Positions 1 through 12,100 of a DNA stretch of 64,000 nucleotides are shown here, one piece after another; positions within the stretch are counted from its first letter, which is position 1; each line of letters opens with the position of its first letter. The translations under genes and the position numbers were made by a program. The stretch is from Hybos culiciformis (taxonomy: Eukaryota > Arthropoda > Insecta > Diptera > Hybotidae), in the NCBI GenBank assembly GCA_964007475.1, contig OZ023275.1, positions 17,587,829 through 17,651,828 of the forward strand. Direction: 5' to 3'. The notes beneath the pieces were generated by a model. It was not told the DNA's origin. It made no database searches and saw only the letters and a program-made list of their open reading frames with translations.

Positions 1-1383
1 TTCTTGTTTATGCAAATAAAAAATTGTATATACATTCTAAATTGATGAAAATATTGTTTGTTTAAAAAACAAAATAAAAATTAAACGGTCTTAAAATATA
101 TTTTTAAAATCATAATTATGCAAAAAGTTTGCGCTAAATTACAAGTACGTACAACACTCAATGGTAATGCGATTGGATTAAAAATATGTATATAAAAAAA
201 AAACTTTAGAAAAATAAGAATTTAATATGATTTAATTATGCTTGATAATGTTTTTTTAATCTGTTTAATGAACAGCTTATATGGTTAATTTCTTTGATAA
301 CTCCATTAAAGAAAATTTTTATTTTTATTACGTTTTATTGCATAAACATGCAACATTACGTTAGTAGATCAATATTAAAAATGTCAAAATCAGATGAACC
401 CATTAAAATCAAAATACATGGTGTAACTACATTGCATACATATTTGAATTTACATTATATAGTGAGTAGGTGTTTAATATACTGAATTTTGAATGAACAC
501 TGAAACATATATTTTTCTAATAGAATAGTAGAAACTGGAGGTAAAGAGTTATTTTAAATCTTTTTTTAATATTATTGCGTTATTAAAATTATATGAAATA
601 AAGGGTTTGGCTCACCGTACACATCGCTTTAATTCATTATCACTTCAAATAAAATAATTTAATTTTACATTCTTTTGCATTAAATAAAATCCGTCGAATT
701 GTCGAATTTTCTCAGATAAATGTAGAAATTCTTCTTTATTTTACGATAATGCATTTATATCGAAGTAATACCCTTATTATACCCTTGTACATAGTACAAA
801 ATAAAGCTTAAATTGTTTACAACAAAAATAGGTTATTATCGGTATTTATCATGTATAATACTACTTCATATTTTTCATATTCTGTATATACTTTATTTTT
901 TAAGAATTTAATTACAATAGTCTATAATGTTACTATAACACAGTATGTATAATGTTTTATATCTATTGTCGTTTCCAACATCGTCGTTTACCTTTCCAAT
1001 AGTTATATGTGACATTGTTGTAACAAATCATTGTAAGGAATATTATTGAACTTTTATGAATTACGTCAAAATAAATTAAAAAAAACTGATGGGAAACGTA
1101 TTATTATAATATTTTATATGGCCTCCGAAAATCAAAGTTTTTGATCCTGAAGGATTTAGTTTAATTTTGTTTTTATATTTTCTTATACCAACTTATATTT
1201 ATTTGAATCAGTATAGTTGTTGTTTAAAGTTTTTACCTCCTAATAGACTGAGGAGACCCATACTAATTTATGTATGTATTGTATTTGCAGATATTAAAAA
1301 TAGAAAAAAAAAATATAAAGAAAAAAATTTAGATAGTATCATATGAGTAAGAATTTTTATTTTCATTTTAATTTTATTTTAAG
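1..1383. other. No exon recognised; probably intron of the guanylate cyclase gene
   Basis: A+T-rich sequence in which I see no upstream cyclase exon. The metal-binding part of the catalytic domain (the part ending GDAY) should precede the exon at 1384 and is not found here, so this stretch is probably intronic. A short reading frame near 380-420 contains the residues KMSKSD by chance or decay; see the rejected list. Confidence 0.4.
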
Positions 1384-2968
1384 GAAATACTCATGTAGCA
1401 GAAATTGCAACAATGGCACTTGATCTGTTAAGTGCTTCCAGCTTATTCAAAATCCCACCTCGTAAAACTGAGATACTTCAAATTCGTATTGGAATTCATA
1501 CTGGTAAATATTGAACCTTTGTTTTATATACCACTCAATTAGGACTAATTTTACCCTATTCTTGACTATACATGTAATTTATAAGCTAATTAATAATATT
1601 TTAATATTTTTTCTGAGCGTTAACATATCCTTTCGAGATAGTTATACGACATTTGTATTGATAAACTTATTCTTGAAAACTTGAAAGAATACAGCAACAG
1701 CAGCAATGACAAAAACTGATGATAAGAAGAAGTTGTGTCGACTCAGAAGTACATATACTTGTGTGTATTAATAAACATATTATGAATATGATTGATAATC
1801 ATAATAGAACTAGACACTGATAATTAGTTTTTTTTCAGTTTGCCAAAAATTAATTATAATAATTAAAATTCCATCGTAAAAATCTAAATTGTTATCAGCA
1901 TTATAGATTTTTATAATATTTGTTAAATTTAAATGTTTTCAAACTTTCAGGGGTTGTAGTAGCTGGAATTGTTGGTTCTAAAATGCCTAGATATTGCTTA
2001 TTTGGTGATAGGTAAGTTAGTTTTAAAAAAAACACATTTTTTCCCAACAGAAATAATTTGAAATATTATCTGTTTTTCCCCATAATTTTAAAACCAGTGT
2101 GAATGTTGCTTCAAGGTAAGTTTAAGAAGTTTTACCGATTTGTTCAGATAATTTTAGGTTTCTTTATTTTTGTGCAATTTTAAATATTATATATATGGTT
2201 TGTTCGTATGATAAAAGTATACTTATGAAATTATCTTTTTTTTTTTTAAAGTTGCAAAGTTAAAGTTTTAAAATTTATGATTTTTATTTAAAAAAAATTT
2301 CCTGTGGCATTTTTTTCCGAATTTTGAAAAAAGATTTTTACAATTAAAATTTATTGCTGTTTTCACATTTTCGTATATCCAAGTTAAACGGAACATACAT
2401 ACACATATGTTTCCATCATTCTAAAATAGAATAATAAAACAGTGAAATTATATTATTTATTTGTACTTCTTTTTATATCAAAGCTCATAATATTGATAAA
2501 AATTAATTCCAATTTATATGTTTTAGGATGGAGTCTACTGGAGAAGCAAATAAGATTCATATTACCGATGAAATGAATGATGCTTTAATGCAAATTGGTG
2601 GTTTCAAAACGGAAGATCGCGGACTTATTGATGTAAAGGTGATTAAACATAAACAAAAATGATAACAAATTGCATGAACTAATTTGAATGTTCTTTTAAT
2701 GAAATTAAAAACTTTGAAATTGTAAAGTATTTTCAAGAGTTTTATTGATATAATATCCTTGGATCTAGTATGAATAATATCAAATTTTATACTAATATTT
2801 GCTTTTCTTTTTTTTTTTTACTTTAAGGGAAAAGGTTTAATGAGAACATATTGGTTGACATGTAAAGAAGGTCCAGCGATTCCGACAAAAGAGGAAATCA
2901 GTTGGTTCGCTGATATGCAGCCAGTATTCTTAGAAAATTTGAAATGTGAAAAAATGAAGAAAAAATAA
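1384..2968 (+). CDS. Receptor-type guanylate cyclase, last five coding exons (5' part outside the window)
   Basis: Makes cGMP from GTP; this is the C-terminal half of the cyclase catalytic domain. Coding exons are 1384-1503, 1951-2011, 2098-2115, 2527-2638 and 2828-2968, all with AG/GT borders and consistent phases, ending in TAA at 2966-2968. Exon 1 gives [11 protein letters not shown] and RIGIHTG. Exon 2 gives MPRYCLFGD, whose Cys is one of the residues that select guanine rather than adenine. Exon 3 gives VNVAS, and with the next exon VNVASR, the transition-state Asn and Arg. Exons 4-5 give [28 protein letters not shown] and TYWL. About 45 residues follow DVKGKG, ending in a basic KMKKK tail. 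Known receptor cyclases usually have GDTVNTASR; here it is GDSVNVASR. Candidate AATAAA signals overlap or follow the stop (2964-2973). The nearest subfamily cannot be named. The match is to the membrane-receptor type rather than the soluble subunits. Confidence 0.93.
2098..2115 (+). other. 18-nt in-frame microexon carrying the cyclase catalytic Asn/Arg
   Basis: Preceded by a CCAG acceptor (AG at 2096-2097) and followed by GTAAGT at 2116-2121. Joined to GAT-AG upstream and G-ATG downstream it reads S-V-N-V-A-S-R. Its length is a multiple of three, so both flanking junctions are in phase 2 and skipping would keep the frame while removing the Asn. Confidence 0.88.
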
Positions 2969-5900
2969 ATAAAAAAAATATATGTTTCTAAATCATGATA
3001 ATTATATTGCGAAAATTAGGCTGTCTTTTTATAAATTTGATATAAAAGATATATTATTTTTATCATTATATTTATTCAAATATTACGATATTATATACTC
3101 GAATTTATGTGTATATTTATAAATAACGTTAACTTATATAATAAAAGTGTAAAACATTTCGAATTAAAATAACTGAAAAAAAAAATGTTTTTTTTATTTT
3201 CCAATAAATTTAGTGTCCCTATCATATAATCATAAGACATGTTAAAAACAGGCATTATATCCATATTTGCTTATTTATTTCTTTCATTCAATCTACCAGG
3301 GAATAATCCTTTACAGCTTCTTCAAGAACTAAAAATCAACATAATTATAAAAACTCAAAATTATAATTATAAACGTAAAATTAAAAAAAAAGAATAGTGT
3401 TATATTATAATTAAATATAATATAGCTGAACTTTTACTGAAATTTCAAATTATGCATACAATACGGATTGCTATAGACTTTATATTAGGAACAAAATACA
3501 ATAATACATTCGTGTAGGATTTATTTTTTAAATTTTAGTTTTTTTTGGTGTTTACTAGAACCAGAATAAGAGATAAATTTAATTTATTTTTTAACTTGTC
3601 AAAATAACCTACAGAACATGTCTCCATCTCCATACAGATTTAAAGATATAAAAATAAATGCAAAAACATTTTTTTTAAAAAAGCTATATCTAAAGAAAGT
3701 TAAATCAATCAAGGAAGGAGCAACAATTTAAATTACAAAAAGATCACGGTTCATAGAAACTATAGTTAGCGCGATCTGAAAAATCTGATAGAGACTAAAG
3801 TTAAGACATGAGGACAATTAATATTTGATGAACGGATACCATGCCTAAATATTAAAGGTATAGTATAAAAGAGGAAAATCTGACAATAGTTCAAATCTAA
3901 TGGCAACTAAATTTCTTTGGAACCATCTGCAACTGCAATGAATTTAACATATAGGGACGGCATCCATATAAATAAAAGTTTTTCAAAGTATTAGGGTCTA
4001 ACATTCTCACAATTTCTGATTAAAAAATGTTCCAAGTATATGTATTTTTGCTGCTTGATTACAAATAATGAATGACTATTAGCGCTGATTACAAACAAAA
4101 CGAGTTTTTTATGCTCAAATTCATATCAAAGGAATAGGCAGTTTGAAAAAATAGCACATATTTTTCTTCAAAACAGGTATTTTTTATTAGATAACAAAAT
4201 TACCTTTCATTTCTTTCAGGACAAAAGGTTGATAATTGCAATACAATATTGGTATTAAAAATCTTAAATTTTAAAAGCTTTTCATAACTTTTATTTTCGC
4301 TCAAATGGGTTTGAATATTAAATAAAAGATACATGCGTTTGCAGATAAATTTCCTTTGCAGAATCCTAATTTTTTTCTAAGAAAAGTAAAAGAAAAAAAA
4401 TATCCATCAATTTTAAGTCCAACCCATATTTTGCCCAGTTTATTTTTAGATTTTTCGGCTGAAGATATCAAATTTTTTGTTTTTTTTTTTTGTGTAAATT
4501 TAAAATATATAAAATACTTATATTTATTGTCTGATAAGAATAATTAATTAATATATTTATTATAAATTTGATTTCATTAAGCACGTTTTACATCAAAATA
4601 AAACGTGAGAAAATTTCAATTTTATTTTCCTATTAAAATAAATAAATTTATACTTTGTTTTCATTATCATCGCATTCTAATAAATATTGAGATATCAGGA
4701 AAATTTTATCTGTTTTGTGTAGATTATATATTATTATGTACCACAAATTTTTTTTTATATTTATTTGTGTAAGTGTTTGTGTCAGAGCATACCTTCATAT
4801 AGTTTACAGATTTTATTTAAATTATATAAAAGAAATTATTTATATAAGATTGTAGACTCGAGGGGATTCTGTTATTCATCTCGGATGCAAAAAAAAAAAA
4901 TAAATTCTAGAATCTAATTAATATGAAAATTTTTTGCTTTAAGATTCATTGAAAAACTTTTTGACGTAATTTTGAAATACCTACTGCGTATGCCTTTTTA
5001 ATTGCTGTTATAAAACACATAATATTGAAAATTATCATAAAATTTTATTTATTATTGAGTCAGATGCTAGAATTTTTTTGTATAATTAAAATCATTTAGT
5101 CCTTTAATTATAGAAACTTAGATGTTTTTATTTTGATAATCTGAATATTGCGCTGCTAACTTCAAAAATAGGTAGTAAATCTAATTTTAATTAACTAGTT
5201 TACCAAATATTATCTCCAATAGTCTTTGTCACATTAAATTATATGCAAATTGTATATATATTTTTAATTACGAAATTCTAATTTCGTACATCTTGAAAAT
5301 ATGTATATATTATTTTCCTTTTTTTTCCGATTTTATATATATACGAAATTTATGTATATAACAATTAATTGAATACATTATTATCAATTCAAATTAATAT
5401 AAAGAACATAACAAATATTCAAAAACAATATAATTTCAATTCAATTTTATTCTACCCTTAATAAAATGTTAATTATATGAGTGTTTCCAAAATATCTATA
5501 ATATTTATAATTTGAATTTACAACAGTTCAATATTTATTCTATTAAAGTGGGTGCTGGGGGTTAAGATAATGTTAAAAAGTTTTTAAATTTTATATAACA
5601 TATATTATACACACTATACAAATTAAAATGTGTTATATTCTATTAGTTATATTACAATGAATCTCATCAGAGACTTAATAAATTTACAAACTGTACATCG
5701 GATACTAGAACATAGAAAAACATTCAAAATATTTCTCACAGTAATGTTAAATGTCATATCATAAGTAATTTATACGTTGTACCTTAAATATACATAAATT
5801 TGAATTAAAGCTCACATTTTGTCTTTTGCATTAAAAAAATTTCATGCAGTTCGATCAGAATTCAAAGTGATACAAACATTTTTAATTTTTTTTTTAAATT

Positions 5901-5984
5901 CTAAAATTTATAAAATTTTCAGGAAATTCCTTAAACCATTGAAACATTTATTATTTTTGAAATTTTTGAATGAGAATTGTTATA
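2969..5984. other. Intergenic, A+T-rich; no firm gene
   Basis: Holds the cyclase 3' UTR and spacer. Two things stand out weakly. One is a 41-nt candidate terminal exon on the minus strand (3288-3328), discussed in the findings. The other is a slightly less A+T-rich block at 3700-4000 with no readable frame. A short inverted repeat (TACGAAAT / ATTTCGTA) lies at 5269-5288. A CAG acceptor at 5920-5922 probably opens the exon that holds the next start codon. Confidence 0.5.
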
Positions 5985-7061
5985 ATGCCAGCAGGAAGAG
6001 CAGTTGGCAAGCTTGGGTACACCAACAGTTATTATGACGGTAAGTTTTTCACATAAATTTTTTGTTTAATGCTTTTTACGAATTTCTTAAGTTAATTTAA
6101 TAAAAATAAAAATAATGTCCTTTTTGAAAAAAGTTATTCATCCTAAAGGGATCTTTTCTTGTTTTTTTTTTTATAGGGATTTAATGAAATTGAGACTTTC
6201 ATAAATATCATGATTATCTTTTTCTTCAATATAATAATAATAAAAGAAAAGAAACTTTTGAACATTGTATGTATATATTTTTATTTTTTATGAAATGTGA
6301 AAAAAGTTAAGTGAAAACAAAATTTATACTTTTTCACCATATACTTAATGAGTAAATCCTTTAACATAATTTGGCCTATTTTTATGTGTCTGACGTGACA
6401 AAAGGATTAAGATAATTCTTCTCTACACATACATCCAAATATTCAAATAATTCTATTAATTTAAAAAAATAAAAATAAATCTTGACATGCGGGAATGGCA
6501 TATGATAATGTAAAATATATGTATATTCTTCTTAGATGTTGATAAATTTGGTTTGCTTAAAATAAAGGACTTTGCAGAATAACATAGGTTAAGATTAATA
6601 TTTAAATGATAGTTCATATCATATACTTGATCTAGGCAATTGTCTTGTCTCCAAGATTTATTTTTGTTTTTATATATTATATTATATAAAAATATAAACA
6701 AAATAGATAACTATGTTATTTAAAATATATTACAATAATGATTCGGAACATTAAAGAGCTTGTAAATAACGTCCTTCCTTCTATTACCACTTTAATATAA
6801 TATTAATTTTAAATATATACTTTTTATAGTAATACATGTTTTCAATAAAGTAAATTATCATTAATCAATCAATGTAGTATTATTCTTTTTTTTTAATTAA
6901 TTTTAGGAAAATCATATGCTGGTATCAATGAAGAAATTATGTTGGCCAGTGTTGTATTAGCAATAATTATATCAATTTTAATATTTCTCGCTTTATGTTA
7001 TATTGCTAGAGAAAAATTGAAGAAAAGACAAGAAAAACGAGAATATTATGTGACAGTGTAA
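5985..7061 (+). CDS. Small single-pass membrane protein, 69 residues, two coding exons
   Basis: Coding exons are 5985-6039 and 6907-7061, separated by an 867-bp intron (donor GTAAGT, acceptor TTTTAG, phase 1). The start MPAGRAVGKLGY was chosen because it has a near-identical counterpart at 56378 in this window. The N-terminal 27 residues are polar and glycine/tyrosine-rich. Residues about 29-51 (MLASVVLAIIISILIFLALC) form one clear transmembrane helix. After it comes a strongly basic juxtamembrane stretch (REKLKKRQEKR), which predicts N-out/C-in topology, and the end EYYVTV, which fits a class II PDZ ligand (hydrophobic-x-hydrophobic). There is no cleavable signal peptide. A likely 5' exon border is the CAG at 5920-5922. 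I do not recognise the family; the role is unknown. It could be a micropeptide regulator of a larger membrane protein, but that is inference. Confidence 0.8.
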
Positions 7062-7175
7062 AATACAATTTTTTTTTGCAGAAATGCGATTAATGTTTCC
7101 TATTCTATTAGCAACCATCATATCAGCAGTTAGACCAAGTTTTTTTTCTTAAATTTAAAAATGAAATATACCTTA

Positions 7176-7181
7176 AATAAA
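7176..7181 (+). terminator. Poly(A) signal AATAAA of the small membrane-protein gene
   Basis: Canonical AATAAA 115 bases after the stop codon at 7059-7061, the first good hexamer in the 3' UTR. Confidence 0.55.
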
Positions 7182-8263
7182 ACACATCAATTTGATTTTG
7201 TGAATATATTATTATATTTTATAGACATTTATGAAACAAGGAAATTTAATAAATTTATTATAATACTCTCATACTTAAATTATTAATAAAAGTAGAAACT
7301 TATTGCTGAGATATATAATAGTTACAAAATAAAAATGTACTGAAAATATTTGTGTAAAGAAAAATAAATAAATAAATGTTTTAAAATTTATTGAAAATAT
7401 ATAAAAACAGTCTTTCTTCGACTTAAATTGAGATAAAAATAATTGAAACTAATTTACGGTGGCAAGGGAAATTTTGAAACTATTTGGTTCGTATATACGA
7501 AAAAGTTATAAAACAAAACATTATTTATATGAACCATCATTATTTGTAAATTTTATAGTACTTTTTGGCTTTTAGTGGAATTTGTTTGGTAAATTTTATA
7601 AGTTTCAAACGACTAAGTTAAAGCAATTATTATATGAAAGTTGTTCTAAAAATAGAATTACCGATTGCGGAAGAAACGATAGATTCGATCTACAGCTTAT
7701 TACTTATTCAATTCAGATGCTGATGTTTAAAAATAATGCTAAAATATATAAAAACAAAATTTTAACTATACTGCGATACATTCTAGGAATACATACAGTC
7801 TGAGATAAAGTTATTGAAATCACAACCAGTATGATTAATAATAATAGTGTACATTTTTCAATAAAAATAATACAACAGAACCAACTAAAATTAAATATAA
7901 ATTTATTTTAACATTTTGTTATTTTAGTAAGAGTTTAATTAAAATTTTCAGAGTGTAGGTGAGTTCTCCTCTCATCATCGTTTTACATAATTTCAATAAA
8001 GTCGTCATAAACTTTTACTCAAACTTATAAAGTTGTGTAAATAAGTTTTGGTCATTTTACAGGACAACTTATTGATCACACAATAAGTTCAAAATAAAAA
8101 AAATTCCTTATTCAATAATATAACAAATTTTCCTTATAATACATTATGTGTACCCGATACATAATAATCATGTATAATGTAACATTTATTATATATTATT
8201 TGTTTATGTGATGTTTTTGGGACAATAAAACTTTCGCTTGATTTTCTTTTTTAAAAATATTAT

Positions 8264-8288
8264 TTATGATAAATAATATTTATCATAA
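8264..8288. repeat. Short perfect inverted repeat
   Basis: Arms TTATGATAAAT and ATTTATCATAA (11 bp) separated by AAT. It is composed almost only of A and T, so it may be chance or a cruciform-prone site. Confidence 0.5.
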
Positions 8289-9072
8289 GTATTTTCAAGA
8301 TTAAATAATTTCAGATTCAGAATGAATGACCCTGGGATAAATTGTTCTGCACATTGTAATACAAAAGAAGTTTAAATATTGAATCTTGGAATACAAAAAA
8401 TATTAAATTAAAAAATTTCTTTTAGTAAAAAGAAAAAAAGTTCAAACTCTTACAAGAAAACTAAGAAATATTATTAAATGTTGAGCTTATTACTTAATGC
8501 TAAGGATAATAGAGTGAGAAAATAAATGTTGTTTCTTTATAGCGAATTGGTCTAGACTCTAGACAAAATTTTGACTTTAATAGCGGCTTAAAAAAAAAAT
8601 AATAAAAATAAATAAAATACATTTTTTTTTAATTTTTTTCTATTCTTTTTTATTATACAAACATTATTAGCTGAAAAAATATTTAAAAAGTTTTTTGAAT
8701 ACTTTTATATGTCACTCCATATGAAGATATTTATAGGCTTTTTGAAAATAAACTTTTATATTTACTTTTGGGTACTATAATCTGAGCATAAATTTTAATT
8801 ATAATTATAATTGCATTTAATATTTAATATTTAATACTTAATATAGGATTTTTTAATTATATTGTGTAAATAATTATCCTTGAGAATACCTACCTTTCAA
8901 TTTAATAAAAAAGAAATACAGAACAGTATGGGGTTTTTTCTATTTAAGATGCATTCGGACATATTTTTTATCAGAATACACAAAAATTAAAAAATAAGTA
9001 TAAGAACATTATTTAAACCCTTGGCTGCTTGGGAGTTTCTTATTGCCAAACGGGGAATCATAATCTCATCGA

Positions 9073-9126
9073 TTAGCCGAGATGAAACTGAACGAAATTG
9101 CGCATATTTTTGCATTCAAAGTTTAA
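9073..9126 (+). pseudogene. Decayed copy of an interspersed protein-coding repeat (HTH-like segment)
   Basis: Reads L-A-E-M-K-L-N-E-I-A-H-I-F-A-F-K-V-stop. It matches the frame at 60540-60692 at 11 of 16 positions (LA.xK.NEIA.I.AFK). The DNA resemblance begins about 30 bases upstream (from near 9044) with at least one indel. Two dispersed copies whose similarity is visible at protein level suggest remnants of a mobile element. The segment resembles the helix-turn-helix part of a transposase, but the family is not identified. Confidence 0.45.
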
Positions 9127-12100
9127 CGATGGGATAAATATATCCATATACAGAGATAGGTAGTTTGTTTTTCACTTTTGTGGGTAAAAGGACTAAAAAA
9201 AGGATTAAATTTACATAACATTATTAATTATCGTTGAACTTATAGACCAAGAATTCAAGAAAATGCATCTATTCAATTTGATATGAGCTTCCATAGATGA
9301 TATGTAATAAAATGTTGAAAAGTTTCTTCAAACATACTGTCATATAGACATTATGTCATCAGTTATTTGAACTTCAAAAAATAAAAAATTTAGCAACACA
9401 AAAACACTGTCATATTTTTTGTTTCTATTATTTCATGTGCTATTGGTAATGATTTTATCAATCCGAGCAGAATAATATTATGTCAAATAAATTTCATATT
9501 ATTTATCACAACGTTATGGAAAATAAATTTATTTGAAAAAATAAATCTAAAATTAAATTATATAAATATGGTCAGTTAAACAATAAATTTATAGGAAATT
9601 AACATTCTAAACTAACCGGATATATGTATAAAAAAAAAGATATTTAAAATTTTATTTGCATTTTATAAAAATTTGTGCATTTCACAGCTAGATAATTTGA
9701 TTATTTCTCCAATGATTTCATTTTATGTTGCATTTGAATGAAATAAATGATTTTAACTTAATAAATAAACAAAAAACAAACCGCAGCTTAGTATATATAA
9801 ATTCTGGTACAGTTTAGAAATTTAATATGGCTGTTGACTGATATGGTTTCATAAAACTCAAACTTAAGATGATTACTAAAACTATGAGACTTCATTTTGG
9901 TAAAACAAAATATATAATAATAAGGATATCAATTTATTTAAAAACAAACAAAACACAATAAAAAAATATCGTGTTTATCGTAAATATTTTATTTTCTGAA
10001 CATAATATTTTTATCTTTATTTTCTGATAAGAAACAAAAAAAGTTTTCTATTATCAATATATACATTATACTTATTTTATAAATTTTATATACGAATATA
10101 ATGTTTTTATTTTACATATACGTACATATAGATAGATACAAACATATGTAGAAATAGTTTTCAATTATACTTTTCAAGCATAAAAAAAGATATGTTAAAG
10201 GGAATTTATGAGAGAAAATTTATTTTCATATCTAAATAAATGTCCTATTTGAAAACTTTTCAAAAATATAAAAAAAAAAAAATTTGCTTGAAGCGGAAAA
10301 ATATATTTTTAAAAAATTTTTTTTTTACGGACTTATAAAAATTATGGAAAATTTATATAAAAATAATTTTAAATTATGAGAAAAATAATTTCCATAAAAC
10401 TTTTGATTTAACAATTAAAATTTATTTAAATTTTCTAAAAGTTTGAGATTGGTTTTTTTTTTGCACAAAGGGACACTTCGTTTTGTAAAAAAAAAAGTAA
10501 GAAGAAAATTTTGCTTTTTATTTTAAAAAAGATTTTTTATGAAATATTTTTATTTTTAGATTATTGGGTTTAAACAAATTACTAAATGTTATTACAATGT
10601 ATTTGTGAGTTAAATAAATAAATAATAATGATTTTTTTTTGTGAAATTTGTAGCCTTTTTCAATTTTATCTAAAAATAAATATAAAAATAGATGAAGATC
10701 TGATAATTGTTAAAGAAAATAAACTTTTGAATGCTGTGATAGTTTTGAGAGAAATCTATAAATTATTAGCGGTTATCATTTTATTTGAATCTAAAATCTA
10801 GTTAACAGACAGTCAAGAGAGTAGTAATTTTAATTGGTTCGCTATAATTATGCCGGAGAAAATTAGTCAGTGCCACCATGATACTGAAGATTAACATCAA
10901 GCCAAATACCATAAAAATACCATATAAATTCCATATTTAACCATATAACTTTTCACCATATTGAAATTTTACTTTTAAATGTCAAGTTTGAATTGCTGGA
11001 CCAATAATATGTAGTATAAAATGGAATTAGTTTAACCCAACAAGAAAATTCAGAAAAATAAAAAATTTTCTTCACCTTCAAAATTTTATATTTTGTTGAG
11101 CAAGGAATGAAGAAAAGTTTCTAAAGATTTTTTTATACATACTATATTTACATTTCCTGTTTTACCATAATTTCATTCATGATAAAACAAACATGCAAAT
11201 CTTGCAAAAAATAAAAAAAAAATAAAAATGGAATGGAAAAACAAAAATACTTTTGAATAAATTTTTTTTATCAATTCAATTTTAGAAGTACTTAGTTTGG
11301 AAAATTTTAAAAAGGTGAAATGTCGTATGTACGTTGGCAATACAATAGAGAATCAAATTTTTCGATAAACTGATGATCAACTTAACACTTTTTATACCTA
11401 TACTCAAATGAAAAAAAAAATATAAATTATATTTTTGTTTAATAAAACTTGAGATTTTGCACTGAAGTTACAAATGAAATTCTTTATTTCCAGTGGTATT
11501 TTAACTTCTTGTGGCAAAATTTTATATTTTCTTTTTGTTTGTTTGTCAAAATGTTTTACTTTGTAAAAAACTGATTTCAAGTTTAAAATACATACATATG
11601 AATCATACCTAATAGTAATTTCGATTGCTTCGTTCAGATATAAAAATAATTTTCGAATGTCCCACCAATGAGTGAATTTCTAGACTAATTGATTACTTTT
11701 TCTTTAAGACAAGTATTCTTTGGTTTCGATTGAGATCATTTCTTAAATACATTTTAGGCAACCAAAATATCAATTCTAAGTTTCAAAGTGTTTTACCGAA
11801 AAAAGTATAGGTACTTAAATAACACAGATTATGAAGACAATATTTTTTTTAAGTCACAAAAATATAATTCCTTATTTTTCATTTAAATTGCATTCATCAT
11901 GATTTTAGGAAACGTTTTTTATTATTGTAATTTGCTTGAAAAATGAATTGTGTATAAGAATTTTAGCATGTGAATCATGAAAATGGAAAATTCTTTTTCC
12001 TCAAAAGAAAACATCATTATTTCTGTATTGTTATTATAAATTTAATGTCATAGCAATTTACTTTGAAAGGAAATTTTATGCATTTTATACGTTATTATCT

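Noticed and set aside
294..485. Frame containing KMSKSD, the signature of class I aminoacyl-tRNA synthetases, followed by EPIKIKI
   Set aside because: The match is only about 14 residues, nothing upstream or downstream fits a tryptophanyl-tRNA synthetase, and splice borders are poor. A decayed exon cannot be excluded, but chance is more likely in a K/S/I-rich frame.
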